Counted from the first letter of the stretch, positions 32,719 to 42,718 are shown. The stretch: DNA of 64,000 nt from Streptomyces seoulensis (GCF_004328625.1 NZ_CP032229.1:4092001-4156000); one strand, 5' to 3'. Made by a program: numbers and translations. The notes: generated by a model not told the origin, from the sequence alone.

Positions 32719-33090
32719 ATGAGCGAGCAGAGCGCTGCCGGGGAGGGGCGCCCGGACGAACTTCCGGAGTACGCCGAGCGCGTGCTGGAGGTGGCCGAGC
32801 GGATTCCGCCGGGCCGGGTGATGACCTACGGCGACGTCGCGGAGTGGCTGGAGGAGGGCGGGCCGCGCCAGGTGGGCCGGGTGATGGCGCTGTACGGGGG
32901 CGCGGTGCCGTGGTGGCGCGTGGTGCGGGCCGACGGCGCGCTGCTGCCCGGCCATGAGCTGCGCGCCCTCGACCGGTACCGGGCCGAGGGCACCCCGCTG
33001 AAGCAGGCGTCGCGCAGCGCGGAGGGGCATCTGCCGCGTCTGGACATGAGACGGGCCCGCTGGGACGGGGCCCCGGCGGACCACAGCTGA
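32719..33090 (+). CDS. Alkyltransferase-like (ATL) DNA-repair protein
   Basis: A 123-residue MGMT-family domain: VLEVAERIPPGRVMTYGDVAEWL then GAVPWWRVVRADGALL. The alkyl-acceptor Cys of the PCHR(V/I) motif is replaced; the site reads PWWRV. ATL proteins of this kind bind O6-alkylguanine, cannot repair it, and recruit nucleotide excision repair. The W-W-R version differs from the PWHR of well studied ATLs. A gene of this type also precedes adnA in mycobacteria (Rv3204, from memory). The start at 32719 follows GGATGGGG. Confidence 0.85.
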   Translation: MSEQSAAGEGRPDELPEYAERVLEVAERIPPGRVMTYGDVAEWLEEGGPRQVGRVMALYGGAVPWWRVVRADGALLPGHELRALDRYRAEGTPLKQASRSAEGHLPRLDMRRARWDGAPADHS

Positions 33091-33247
33091 CGGCTTCCGG
33101 CAAGGGGCGCGGCGCGGGTCCGCTCGTACGGGGGACACCGGGCACGCCCCGGCATGACGTACGTTCGTGGGAGCGGGAGCCCTTGCGGCGCCCGCCTCCC
33201 TACGCCCCCAGGACCACCCCGCACCACCACCAGGACCGGCGAACCAC

Positions 33248-36200
33248 GTGAGCACCACCTCCACCACCGGACGCCTGCCGCACCCCCAGGGTCGGCAGGC
33301 GCCTCGTGGTGCCTACCGGCTGCTCCGCACCCCGCCCGCCCGGACGCCGCCGCCCCGCCCGGACACCGCCCAGCGCGCGGTGATCGAGCACGACACCGGC
33401 CCGCTGCTCGTCCTCGCGGGACCCGGCACCGGCAAGACCACGACCCTGGTGGAGTCCGTCGCCGCGCGCGTGGCCCGGGGCGGCGACCCCGACCGCGTCC
33501 TGGTGCTGACCTACAGCCGCAAGGCCGCCGTGGAGCTGCGCGACCGGATGGCCCGGCGCATGGGGGCCGCCCGCGCGCCCCGCGCCACCACCTTCCACTC
33601 CTACTGCTACGCCCTGGTCCGCGCCCACCAGGACAGCGACCGCTTCGCCGAGCCGCTGCGGCTGCTCTCCGGCCCCGAGCAGGACGTCACCGTGCGCGAG
33701 CTGCTCGCCGGGCAGCCCGAGCTGGAGCGGCTCGGCCTGGACCATGTGAGCTGGCCCGACGACCTGCGCGCCTGCCTGACCACGCGCGGCTTCGCCGACG
33801 AGGTCCGCGCGGTCCTCGCGCGCAGCCGCGAGCTGGGGCTCGCGCCCGGCGCGCTGGACGCCTTCGCGCGCCGCATCGGGCGCCCCGACTGGCGCGCGGC
33901 GGCCGCCTTCCTCGCCGAGTACCTGGACGTGATCGACCTCCAGGGCGTCATCGACTACGCCGAACTCGTCCACCGCGCGGTGCTCCTCGCCCACCGCCCC
34001 GAGGTGGCCGAGCGCCTCGCCGCGTCCTACGACGCCGTGTACGTGGACGAGTACCAGGACACCGACCCCGCGCAGGTACGGCTGCTGCACGCGCTGGCCG
34101 GCGGCGGGCGCACCCTGGTCGCGCTCGGCGACCCCGACCAGTCGATCTACACCTTCCGGGGCGCCGACGTGAACGGCATCCTGGACTTCCCGGCCGCCTT
34201 CCCGCGCGCGGACGGCCGCCCCGCGCCCGTCGAGGTGCTGCGCACCTCCCGCCGCTCCGGGGCGGACCTGCTGGCCGCGACCCGCCGGATCACCCAGCGC
34301 ATGCCGCTGTCCCAGCTCCCCGCCGAGAAGCTCCGCGTCCACCGCGAGCCCACGGCGGTCCGCGACGGCGGCCAGGTGGAGGTGTACACCTACCCGACCC
34401 CCGGCACCGAGCTGGACAACATCGCCGACATCGTCCGCCGCGCCCACCTGGAGGACGGCGTCCCGTGGAACGAGATGGCGATCCTCGTCCGCGCGGGCTC
34501 CCTCACCATCCCCACCCTGCGCCGCGCCCTCACGGCGGCCGGCGTCCCCCTGGACATCGACGGCGACGACCTGCCCCTGCGCCACGAACCGGCCGTCGCA
34601 CCCCTGCTGACGGCACTGCGCGCGGTGGCCCTCGCGGAGGCGGGGTCCGCCGGGGAGGCCGACGAGACCGGGGAAACCGGCGAGGCCGGGGAAGCCGACG
34701 AGGCCGAGGTCCCGCAAACCCCCTGGCTGGACGCCGAGACCGCCATAACGCTCCTCTCCTCCCCCCTCGGCGGCATGGACGCCGCCGACCTGCGCAGGCT
34801 CGGCCGGGCCCTGCGCGAGGAGGAGCGCGCCGCCGGAGAGGCCCTGCCCGCCCCCTCCGACGTGCTCCTCGCACGGGCGCTCGCCGAGCCCGAGCGGCTC
34901 GTGGCGCACGACCCGGCGTACGCGCGCGGGGCGCAGCGGCTGGGCGCGCTGCTGCGCAAGGCACGCACGTGCCTGGCCGAGGGCGGCACCGCCGAGGAGG
35001 CGCTGTGGGCGCTGTGGAACGGCACGCCCTGGCCGAGCAGGCTGGAGCGGGCCGCCCGGCGCGGCGGAGCGGCGGGCCGCAACGCCGACCGCGACCTGGA
35101 CGCCGTCTGCGCGCTGTTCGCCACCGCCGCCCGCGCGGAGGAGCGCACCGGCGGACGCGGCACCCTGAACTTCCTGGAGGAGATCGCCGCCGAGGACATC
35201 GCCGCCGACACCCTCACCCGCCGCGCGGTACGCCCCGACGCCGTACGCCTGATGACCGCGCACCGCTCCAAGGGCCTGGAGTGGCGGCTGGTCGTCGTCG
35301 CGGGCGTGCAGGAGGGGCTCTGGCCCGACCTGCGCCGCCGGGGCTCCCTGCTGGAGGCCGACCGGATCGGCCGGGACGGGCTCGCCGAGCCGCTGACCCC
35401 GGGCGCCCTGCTCGCGGAGGAACGCCGGCTGTTCTATGTGGCCGCCACGCGCGCGCGGGACCGTCTCGTCGTCACCGCCGTGAAGGCACCGGCCGACGAC
35501 GGCGACCAGCCGTCCCGCTTCCTCAGCGAGCTGGGCGTCGAGCCCCGTGACGTCACCGGCCGCCCGCGCCGCCCGCTGGCGGTCGCCGCGCTCGTCGCCG
35601 AGCTGCGCGCCACCACCGTCGACCCGGACGTCTCGGAGGGCCTGCGGGACGCCGCCGCGCGCCGGCTGGCCCGGCTCGCCGCGCTCGCCGACGAGGACGG
35701 CCGCCCGCTGGTGCCCGCCGCCCACCCCGACCGCTGGTGGGGGATGTACGAGCCGACCGCGAGCAAGGTGCCGCTGCGCGACCGGGATCAGCCCGTGGTG
35801 CTCTCCGGCAGCGCGCTGGACCAGCTCGCCAACACCTGCGCCCTCCAGTGGTTCCTGGGCCGCGAGGTGAAGGCCGACGCGCCCGCCACGGCCGCCCAGG
35901 GCTTCGGCAACGTCGTCCACGTCCTGGCCGACGAGGTCGCCTCCGGCCGCACCCCCGCCGACCTGGACGTCCTGATGGAGCGCCTGGACTCGGTGTGGAA
36001 CGCGCTCGCCTTCGACGCGCCCTGGAAGTCCGCCCAGGAGAAGGAGACCGCCCGCGCGGCGCTCGAACGCTTCCTGAACTGGCACGTCCTGGACCGCGCC
36101 ACCCGCACGCCCATAGCCAGCGAGCGGGACTTCGACGTGACCCTGGAGGCCGGCGAGTACCAGGTCCGCATCCGGGGCCAGATGGACCGCGTCGAGACGG

Positions 36201-36595
36201 ACGGCGACGGCCGGGCCTACGTGGTGGACTTCAAGACCGGCAAGAACGCGCCCACCGCCGCCGAGGTCGCCCGCCACCCCCAGCTCGCCGTCTACCAGCT
36301 CGCGGTGGCCGAGGGCGCGGTGGACGACGCCTTCGACGGCGCGCGCCCCGAACCCGGCGGCGCCGAACTCGTCCAGCTCCGCCAGGGCGCGGCCAAGAAG
36401 GACGGCGGCGAGACACAGCCCAAGGTGCAGGCCCAGCAGCCGCTGGAGGGGGAGTGGGTCGGCGACCTGTTGGCCACGGCGGCCGGCAAGGTGCTGGACG
36501 AGCGGTTCACCCCCACCACCGGCCAGCACTGCGCGCACTGCGCCTTCCGCGCCTCGTGCAGCGCCCGCCCCGAGGGACGGCACGTGGTGGAGTGA
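33248..36595 (+). CDS. adnA: AdnA subunit of the AdnAB helicase-nuclease
   Basis: A 1115-residue UvrD-like motor fused to a RecB-type nuclease. AdnAB resects double-strand breaks in actinobacteria, doing the job of RecBCD. Visible: Walker A AGPGTGKT (57-64), VDEYQDTD (near 264), GDPDQSIYTFRG, MTAHRSKGLEW, VAATRARDRL; nuclease DFKTGK (near 993) with QLAVYQLA. Four Cys frame the nuclease, one at NTCALQW (near 863) and CAHCAFRASC (about 1095-1104), the layout of an iron-sulfur cluster. An acidic low-complexity insert (about 460-490) interrupts the motor. GTG at 33248; adnB follows after 123 bases. Confidence 0.9.
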   Translation: MSTTSTTGRLPHPQGRQAPRGAYRLLRTPPARTPPPRPDTAQRAVIEHDTGPLLVLAGPGTGKTTTLVESVAARVARGGDPDRVLVLTYSRKAAVELRDRMARRMGAARAPRATTFHSYCYALVRAHQDSDRFAEPLRLLSGPEQDVTVRELLAGQPELERLGLDHVSWPDDLRACLTTRGFADEVRAVLARSRELGLAPGALDAFARRIGRPDWRAAAAFLAEYLDVIDLQGVIDYAELVHRAVLLAHRPEVAERLAASYDAVYVDEYQDTDPAQVRLLHALAGGGRTLVALGDPDQSIYTFRGADVNGILDFPAAFPRADGRPAPVEVLRTSRRSGADLLAATRRITQRMPLSQLPAEKLRVHREPTAVRDGGQVEVYTYPTPGTELDNIADIVRRAHLEDGVPWNEMAILVRAGSLTIPTLRRALTAAGVPLDIDGDDLPLRHEPAVAPLLTALRAVALAEAGSAGEADETGETGEAGEADEAEVPQTPWLDAETAITLLSSPLGGMDAADLRRLGRALREEERAAGEALPAPSDVLLARALAEPERLVAHDPAYARGAQRLGALLRKARTCLAEGGTAEEALWALWNGTPWPSRLERAARRGGAAGRNADRDLDAVCALFATAARAEERTGGRGTLNFLEEIAAEDIAADTLTRRAVRPDAVRLMTAHRSKGLEWRLVVVAGVQEGLWPDLRRRGSLLEADRIGRDGLAEPLTPGALLAEERRLFYVAATRARDRLVVTAVKAPADDGDQPSRFLSELGVEPRDVTGRPRRPLAVAALVAELRATTVDPDVSEGLRDAAARRLARLAALADEDGRPLVPAAHPDRWWGMYEPTASKVPLRDRDQPVVLSGSALDQLANTCALQWFLGREVKADAPATAAQGFGNVVHVLADEVASGRTPADLDVLMERLDSVWNALAFDAPWKSAQEKETARAALERFLNWHVLDRATRTPIASERDFDVTLEAGEYQVRIRGQMDRVETDGDGRAYVVDFKTGKNAPTAAEVARHPQLAVYQLAVAEGAVDDAFDGARPEPGGAELVQLRQGAAKKDGGETQPKVQAQQPLEGEWVGDLLATAAGKVLDERFTPTTGQHCAHCAFRASCSARPEGRHVVE

Positions 36596-36705
36596 CGTGC
36601 ACGATGGCGTGACGTACGGCCATGGCGGCGTGATGTGCGGCACCGTGGTACCCCGCTGACCTGCGCTTTCCACAGGCTCGGCACCCGCTTGTCGGCGGTC
36701 GCCGC

Positions 36706-36711
36706 TAGCCT
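36706..36711 (+). promoter_or_regulatory. Possible -10 box of adnB (leaderless type)
   Basis: TAGCCT ends seven bases before the adnB ATG, and no ribosome binding site is present. It suggests adnB can be transcribed apart from adnA. The -35 is not clear. Confidence 0.4.
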
Positions 36712-36718
36712 TCCCCGC

Positions 36719-39700
36719 ATGCCCGCGCACCTCACCGACCCCGAGCAGCTCAAAGAGCTGCTCGGCATCCCGTTCACCCCGGAGCAGACGGCCTGCATCA
36801 TCGCGCCGCCCGCCCCGCAGGTGATCGTGGCCGGAGCCGGCTCGGGCAAGACCACCGTGATGGCCGCCCGCGTGGTCTGGCTGGTCGGCACCGGCCAGGT
36901 CGCCCCCGAGCAGGTGCTCGGCCTGACCTTCACCAACAAGGCGGCCGGCGAACTCGCCGAACGCGTCCGCAAGGCGCTGATCAAGGCCGGGATCACCGAC
37001 CCGGACGCGATCGACCCGGACAACCCGCCCGGCGAGCCCGTCATCTCGACCTACCACGCCTTCGCCGGGCGCCTGCTCACCGACCACGGCCTGCGCCTCG
37101 GCCTGGAGCCCAGCTCGCGGCTGCTCGCGGACGCCACCCGCTTCCAGCTCGCCGCCCGGGTGCTGCGCGAGGCGCCGGGCCCCTACCCGGCGCTGACCCG
37201 CTCCTTCGGCGACCTCGTCACCGACCTGCTCGCGCTCGACTCCGAGCTGTCCGAGCACCTGGTCGACCCCGAGGAACTGCGCGTCTGGGACGCCGACCTG
37301 CTGACCACCCTGGACGGGGTGAAACTCAGCAACGCCGACCTGCGCAAGGTCCCCGAGACGCTCGCCGCGCGCGCGGAACTCGCCGGGCTCGTCCAGCGCT
37401 ACCGGGCCGCCAAACGCGCCCGCGACCTGCTCGACTTCGGCGACCAGATCGCCCTGTCGGCCCGCCTCGCCCGCATCCCCGAGGTGGGCCGCCTGCTGCG
37501 CGAGGAGTTCCGGGTCGTCCTGCTGGACGAGTACCAGGACACCTCCGTCGCCCAGCGCGTCCTGCTCGCGGGCCTCTTCGGGCACGGCACCGGCCACCCC
37601 GTCACCGCCGTGGGCGACCCCTGCCAGGCCATCTACGGCTGGCGCGGCGCGTCCGTGGCCAACCTGGACGACTTCCCCGAGCACTTCGCCCGCGCCGACG
37701 GCAGCCCCGCCACCCGGCAGGCACTCAGCGAGAACCGGCGCAGCGGCGGCCGCCTCCTCGGCCTCGCCAACGGCCTCGCCGAGCCCCTGCGCGCCATGCA
37801 CGCGGGCGTGGAGGCGCTCCGCCCCGCCCCCGGCGCCGAGCGCGACGGCCTGGTCCGCTGCGCCCTGCTGCCCACCCACGCCGAGGAGATCGACTGGCTG
37901 GCCGACTCCGTCGCCCACCTGGTGCGCACCGGCACCCCGCCCGGCGAGATCGCCGTCCTGTGCCGCACCGCGACCGACTTCGCGGAGATCCAGGGCGCGC
38001 TGGTCGCCCGGGACGTGCCGGTGGAGGTCGTCGGGCTGTCCGGGCTGCTGCACCTGCCCGAGGTCGCGGACCTGGTCGCGGTCTGCGAGGTGCTCCAGGA
38101 CCCCGGCGCCAACGCGGCCCTGGTCCGGCTGCTCACCGGCCCGCGCTGGCGTATCGGCCCGCGCGACCTGGCCCTGCTCGGCCGCCGCGCCCGGCTGCTC
38201 GTCGCCCACGCGCGCGTGGACGGCGCCGACGACCCCGACCGCAGGCTCGCCGAGGCCGTCGAGGGCGTCGACCCCTCCGAGGTCACCTCGCTCGCCGACG
38301 CCCTGGACACCTTCCTGGAGACCTCCTTCGGCACCGAGGGCTACGACGACGACCTGCCGTTCTCCCCGGACGCGCGGGTGCGCTTCGCCCGCCTCGCCGC
38401 CGAACTGCGCGACCTGCGCCGCAGCCTCTCCGACCCGCTGATGGACGTGCTGCACCGGGTGCTCGCCGTCACCGGCCTGGAGGTCGAGCTGTCGGCGTCC
38501 CCGCACGCGCTGGCCGCCCGCCGCCGCGAGACCCTGTCGAACTTCCTCGACGTGGCCGCCTCCTTCGCGGCCGGTGACGGCGAGGCCACCCTGCTCGCCT
38601 TCCTCGCCTTCCTGCGCACCGCCGCCCAGTACGAGAAGGGCCTCGACAACGCGCTGCCCGGCGGCGAGAACACCGTCAAGGTGCTCACCGCGCACAGGTC
38701 CAAGGGGCTGGAGTGGGACGTGGTGGCCGTCCCCGGCCTGGTCAAGGGCACCTTTCCCAGCGCCCAGGGGCGCGAGAAGTGGACCGCGCAGGCCAAGGTG
38801 CTCCCGCACGCCCTGCGCGGCGACACCGCCACCCTGCCCGACGTGGACTCCTGGGACGCCAAGGGCGTCAAGGGCTTCCACGAGGCCATGAAGGAGCACC
38901 AGCTCACCGAGGAACTCCGCCTCGGCTACGTCACCTTCACCCGCCCCCGCTCCCTCCTGCTCGGCTCCGGCCACTGGTGGGGCCCCAGCCAGAAGAAGCC
39001 GCGCGGCCCCTCCGACTTCCTGACGGCCCTGCACGACCACTGCGCCGCCGGGTACGGCGAGACCGAGGTGTGGGCGGACGCCCCCGAGGAGGGCGACGAG
39101 AACCCCGCCCTGCACACCGCCGACGCCGGCCAGGCATGGCCGCTGCCCCTGGACGCCGTCGCCCTCGACCGCCGGCGGCGCGCCGCCGCGACCGTCCGCG
39201 CCCACCTCCAGGCACCGCCCACCGCCGCCCCGGTCCCGTACGACGACCCCGAGTGGCCCACCGCGCCCCCGGACGACGAGGAGCCGTACGACGCGTTCGA
39301 CGAGCCCGGCGACCGGGAGGCCCCGAGCGCCGGCCGCCCCGCGCTCCCCGTCCCGCACCAGGCGTCCGCCGCCGAGCCGCTCACCCCCGAGGAGGCCCGC
39401 GCGGTCGCCTCCTGGGACCGCGACCTCGACGCCCTCGCCGGGGAACTGATGCGCGCCCGGCGCGCCGTCATCGACGTACCGCTGCCCGCCGTCCTCACCG
39501 CCACCCAGATGCTCCGGCTGGCCGAGGACCCCGACGGGCTCGCGCAGGAGCTCGCGCGCCCCATGCCGCGCCCCCCGCAGCCGGCCGCGCGCCGGGGCAC
39601 CCGCTTCCACGCCTGGGTCGAGTCCCGCTACGAGGAGCTGATGCTCCCCCTGCTGGAACCGGACGACCTGCCCGGCACCGACGCCGAGATCGCCGACGAG

Positions 39701-40132
39701 GCCGACCTCGAAGCCCTGAAGGAAGCCTTCGAGCGCACCGAGTACGCCCGGCGCACGCCGTACCGCGTCGAGGTCCCCGTACAGCTGACCCTCGCGGGCC
39801 GGGTGGTGCGCGGCCGGATCGACGCCGTCTACAAGGACGGCGAGGGCGCGGACGCCACCTACGAGATCCTCGACTGGAAGACCGGCCGCACGCGCGGCGC
39901 CGATCCGCTCCAGCTCGCCGTCTACCGGCTGGCCTGGGCCGAGCAGCAGGGCATCCCGCCCGAATCGGTCACGGCCGCGTTCCTGTACGTGCGCACCGGC
40001 GAGGTCGACCGTCCGGACCCGCTGCCCGGCCGGGAGCAGATGGCGCGACTGCTCGAAGGGGAACGAACCGGGGCACCGGGGACGCCCGGGTGTGACGAAC
40101 CGCCCGCTGAGGATGTCCGCGCGGGCCGATAG
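36719..40132 (+). CDS. adnB: AdnB subunit of the AdnAB helicase-nuclease
   Basis: 1137 residues, the second motor-nuclease subunit. Motor: AGAGSGKT (about 38-45), LTFTNKAAGEL, LDEYQDTS (near 269), GDPCQAIYGWRGAS, ENRRSGGRLL, VLTAHRSKGLEWDVV, TFTRPRS in motif VI. The nuclease near the C-terminus has ILDWKTGR (near 1051) with QLAVYRLAWAEQQ. Unlike AdnA it lacks the C-terminal CxxC cluster, as expected for the pair. In mycobacteria AdnB is the stronger motor. A Pro/Asp-rich linker (about 835-880) separates motor and nuclease. Confidence 0.9.
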   Translation: MPAHLTDPEQLKELLGIPFTPEQTACIIAPPAPQVIVAGAGSGKTTVMAARVVWLVGTGQVAPEQVLGLTFTNKAAGELAERVRKALIKAGITDPDAIDPDNPPGEPVISTYHAFAGRLLTDHGLRLGLEPSSRLLADATRFQLAARVLREAPGPYPALTRSFGDLVTDLLALDSELSEHLVDPEELRVWDADLLTTLDGVKLSNADLRKVPETLAARAELAGLVQRYRAAKRARDLLDFGDQIALSARLARIPEVGRLLREEFRVVLLDEYQDTSVAQRVLLAGLFGHGTGHPVTAVGDPCQAIYGWRGASVANLDDFPEHFARADGSPATRQALSENRRSGGRLLGLANGLAEPLRAMHAGVEALRPAPGAERDGLVRCALLPTHAEEIDWLADSVAHLVRTGTPPGEIAVLCRTATDFAEIQGALVARDVPVEVVGLSGLLHLPEVADLVAVCEVLQDPGANAALVRLLTGPRWRIGPRDLALLGRRARLLVAHARVDGADDPDRRLAEAVEGVDPSEVTSLADALDTFLETSFGTEGYDDDLPFSPDARVRFARLAAELRDLRRSLSDPLMDVLHRVLAVTGLEVELSASPHALAARRRETLSNFLDVAASFAAGDGEATLLAFLAFLRTAAQYEKGLDNALPGGENTVKVLTAHRSKGLEWDVVAVPGLVKGTFPSAQGREKWTAQAKVLPHALRGDTATLPDVDSWDAKGVKGFHEAMKEHQLTEELRLGYVTFTRPRSLLLGSGHWWGPSQKKPRGPSDFLTALHDHCAAGYGETEVWADAPEEGDENPALHTADAGQAWPLPLDAVALDRRRRAAATVRAHLQAPPTAAPVPYDDPEWPTAPPDDEEPYDAFDEPGDREAPSAGRPALPVPHQASAAEPLTPEEARAVASWDRDLDALAGELMRARRAVIDVPLPAVLTATQMLRLAEDPDGLAQELARPMPRPPQPAARRGTRFHAWVESRYEELMLPLLEPDDLPGTDAEIADEADLEALKEAFERTEYARRTPYRVEVPVQLTLAGRVVRGRIDAVYKDGEGADATYEILDWKTGRTRGADPLQLAVYRLAWAEQQGIPPESVTAAFLYVRTGEVDRPDPLPGREQMARLLEGERTGAPGTPGCDEPPAEDVRAGR

Positions 40133-40135
40133 GCT
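40130..40135 (+). promoter_or_regulatory. -10 box of the M20 dipeptidase gene (leaderless type)
   Basis: TAGGCT overlaps the adnB stop codon and ends seven bases before the ATG at 40143. CTGAGG, 17 bases upstream of it, is a weak -35. Confidence 0.45.
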
Positions 40136-40142
40136 CGTGAGC

Positions 40143-41549
40143 ATGAGCCCGACCCCGGACAGCGCCGTCCACGCGTACATCGAACGACACCGCGCCGCCT
40201 TTCTCGACGACCTCGCCGCCTGGCTGCGCATCCCGTCCGTGTCCGCCCAGCCGGAACACGCCCCCGATGTCCGCCGCAGCGCCGACTGGCTCGCCGCGAA
40301 ACTCACCGAGACCGGCTTCCCCGTGGCCGAGGTCTGGCCCACCGCGGGCGCCCCGGCCGTCTACGCCGAATGGCCCTCGGACGACCCCGGGGCCCCCACC
40401 GTGCTGGTCTACGGCCACCACGACGTCCAGCCCGCCGCCCGCGAGGACGGCTGGGACACCGACCCCTTCGAGCCCGTCGTCCGTGGGAACCGGCTGTACG
40501 CGCGCGGTGCCGCCGACGACAAGGGCCAGGTGTTCTTCCACACACTCGGCGTCCGCGCCCACCTCGCCGCGACCGGCCGCACCACCCCGGCCGTCCACCT
40601 CAAGCTGCTGATCGAGGGCGAGGAGGAGTCCGGCTCGCCGAACTTCCGCGCCCTGGTCGAGGAGCACGCCGACCGGCTCGCCGCCGACGCCGTGATCGTC
40701 TCCGACACCGGCATGTGGTCCGAGGACACCCCCACGGTGTGCACCGGCATGCGCGGCCTCGCCGAGTGCGAGATCCGGCTGTACGGGCCCGACCAGGACA
40801 TCCACTCCGGCTCCTTCGGCGGCGCCGTGCCCAACCCGGCCACCGCCGCCGCCCGCCTGGTCGCCGCCCTGCACGACGAGCACGGGCGCGTGGCCGTCCC
40901 CGGCTTCTACGACGGCATCGTGGAGCTGACCGCGCGCGAGCGGGAACTCTTCGCCGAGCTGCCCTTCGACGATGCCGAGTGGCTGCGCACCGCCAAGTCG
41001 CACGCGGCCGAGGGCGAGGCCGGGTACAGCACGCTGGAGCGCGTCTGGGCCCGCCCGACCGCCGAGGTCAACGGCATCGGCGGCGGCTACCAGGGCGCCG
41101 GCAGCAAGACGATCATCCCCTCCTCGGCCGTGGTGAAGCTGTCCTTCCGGCTGGTCGCCGGTCAGGACCTCGGCGCCGTCGAGAAGGCCGTGCAGGACTG
41201 GGCCGAGCGGCAGGCGCCCGCCGGAATCCGGCTGGAGATCGACTTCAGTCCGGGCACGCGCCCGTGCCTCACCCCGCTCGACCACCCCGCCCTGGAGTCC
41301 GTCGCCCGCGCGATGGGCCGCGCCTTCGGCAAGCCGGTGCGGTTCACCCGCGAAGGCGGCTCCGGCCCCGCCGCCGACCTCCAGGAGGTGCTCGGCGCCC
41401 CGGTGCTCTTCCTCGGCATCTCCGTCCCCTCCGACGGCTGGCACGCCCCGAACGAGAAGGTCGAGCTGGACCTGCTCCTCAAGGGCGTGGAGACCGGCGC
41501 CCACCTGTGGAGCGACCTCGCCGAGAACTGGCGCCCCGCACGCCGCTGA
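40143..41549 (+). CDS. M20-family dipeptidase
   Basis: A 468-residue two-zinc metallopeptidase of the M20/M25/M40 group. Metal and catalytic sites in order: VYGHHDVQPA (His and Asp, near 88), GAADDKGQ (Asp, near 122), IEGEEESGS (catalytic Glu and metal Glu, near 157), a Asp near SDTGMWS, and GWHAPNEKV (His, near 439). A dimerisation domain lies between about 190 and 360. It is cytoplasmic, probably cleaving dipeptides. It lies between adnB and nudC with no obvious functional link. Confidence 0.9.
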   Translation: MSPTPDSAVHAYIERHRAAFLDDLAAWLRIPSVSAQPEHAPDVRRSADWLAAKLTETGFPVAEVWPTAGAPAVYAEWPSDDPGAPTVLVYGHHDVQPAAREDGWDTDPFEPVVRGNRLYARGAADDKGQVFFHTLGVRAHLAATGRTTPAVHLKLLIEGEEESGSPNFRALVEEHADRLAADAVIVSDTGMWSEDTPTVCTGMRGLAECEIRLYGPDQDIHSGSFGGAVPNPATAAARLVAALHDEHGRVAVPGFYDGIVELTARERELFAELPFDDAEWLRTAKSHAAEGEAGYSTLERVWARPTAEVNGIGGGYQGAGSKTIIPSSAVVKLSFRLVAGQDLGAVEKAVQDWAERQAPAGIRLEIDFSPGTRPCLTPLDHPALESVARAMGRAFGKPVRFTREGGSGPAADLQEVLGAPVLFLGISVPSDGWHAPNEKVELDLLLKGVETGAHLWSDLAENWRPARR

Positions 41550-41700
41550 ACAGCCGCCGTTCGGCAACGGCACCGCGCGCCGGGCACACTGGAAGGGCCG
41601 CCCGGCCCGGCCGCCCCCGCCCGGCCGCGGTGCCCCTGACCTCTGTCCCGCCGAACCGCCCGCCGAACCGACCGTTCCATTGGGGGAGTTGGAAGCACCC

Positions 41701-42645
41701 GTGACCACCCGGACCGACCACACCGCTGACCGACCCATCTCGCTCACCGCCCCGAGCGGCATCGACCGAGCCGCCCACCACCGGCTCGACGAAGCCTGGC
41801 TCGCGGCGGCGTGGAGCCACCCCACGACCCGCTGCTTCGTGGTCTCCGGCGGCCAGGTGCTCATCGACGAGACGCCCGACGGGCGCACCGAACTCGTCAT
41901 GACCCCCTCCTTCGAGGCCCCCCTCACCGAGGCCCACCGCTACTTCCTGGGCGAGGACGAGGACGGCGTCAGCTACTTCGCGCTCCAGAAGGACTCGCTG
42001 CCCGGCCGCATCGACCAGTCCGCCCGCCCCGCCGGACTGCGCGAGGCGGGCCTGCTGCTCTCCCCGCGCGACGCCGGGCTGATGGTGCACGCGGTCGGCC
42101 TCGAGAACTGGCAGCGCACCCACCGCTTCTGCTCCCGCTGCGGCGAGCGCACCGTCATCGCCGCCGCCGGGCACATCCGGCGCTGCCCGGCCTGCGGTGC
42201 CGAGCACTACCCGCGCACCGACCCGGCGGTGATCATGGCGGTCACCGACGGCCAGGACCGCATCCTGCTCGGCCGCCAGGTGCACTGGCCCGAGGGCCGC
42301 TTCTCCACGCTGGCCGGGTTCGTCGAGCCCGGCGAGTCCATCGAGCAGTCGGTGCGCCGCGAAGTCTTCGAGGAGGCGGGCATCACGGTCGGCGAGGTCG
42401 AGTACGTCGCCAGCCAGCCCTGGCCGTTCCCGTCCAGCCTGATGCTGGGCTTCTTCGCGCACGCCACCTCCACCGAGATCGACGCCGACGGCGAGGAGAT
42501 CGAGGAGGCCCGCTGGTTCTCCCGCGACGAGCTGGGCGCCGCCTTCGAGTCCGGCGAGGTGCTGCCGCCCTACGGCATCTCCATCGCCGCCCGGCTGATC
42601 GAGATGTGGTACGGCAAGCCGCTGCCGACCCGCAGCGCCTTCTAG
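41701..42645 (+). CDS. nudC: NAD(H) pyrophosphatase NudC
   Basis: A 314-residue Nudix enzyme that cleaves NADH to NMNH and AMP and can remove NAD caps from RNA. The zinc ribbon is CSRCG and CPACG (about 143-164). The Nudix box is GFVEPGESIEQSVRREVFEE followed by AGI (about 203-225), and the NudC tag SQPWPFPSSLM follows. GTG at 41701 has GGAAG upstream; a TTG 21 bases earlier is possible. In mycobacteria nudC (Rv3199c) also neighbours mrx1 and uvrD2. Confidence 0.93.
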   Translation: MTTRTDHTADRPISLTAPSGIDRAAHHRLDEAWLAAAWSHPTTRCFVVSGGQVLIDETPDGRTELVMTPSFEAPLTEAHRYFLGEDEDGVSYFALQKDSLPGRIDQSARPAGLREAGLLLSPRDAGLMVHAVGLENWQRTHRFCSRCGERTVIAAAGHIRRCPACGAEHYPRTDPAVIMAVTDGQDRILLGRQVHWPEGRFSTLAGFVEPGESIEQSVRREVFEEAGITVGEVEYVASQPWPFPSSLMLGFFAHATSTEIDADGEEIEEARWFSRDELGAAFESGEVLPPYGISIAARLIEMWYGKPLPTRSAF

Positions 42646-42660
42646 ACACTGCCCGGACGC

Positions 42661-42704
42661 GAGAAACCCCGGCCGCCCTCGTTCACGGGGGGCCGGGGTC
42701 TCTC
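42661..42704. terminator. Bidirectional terminator between nudC and mycoredoxin
   Basis: An 18-bp stem with two mismatches (42661-42678 with 42687-42704) sits 15 bases from each stop codon of the convergent genes. Confidence 0.75.
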
Positions 42705-42718
42705 ACGCGTTCCGGGGG

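Noticed and set aside
33200..40342. Very long open frame (over 2300 codons) on the minus strand across the adnA-adnB region
   Set aside because: It is antisense to two full helicase-nuclease genes with all motifs in place. Its translation is a Gly/Val/Arg-rich low-complexity artefact of high G+C third positions.
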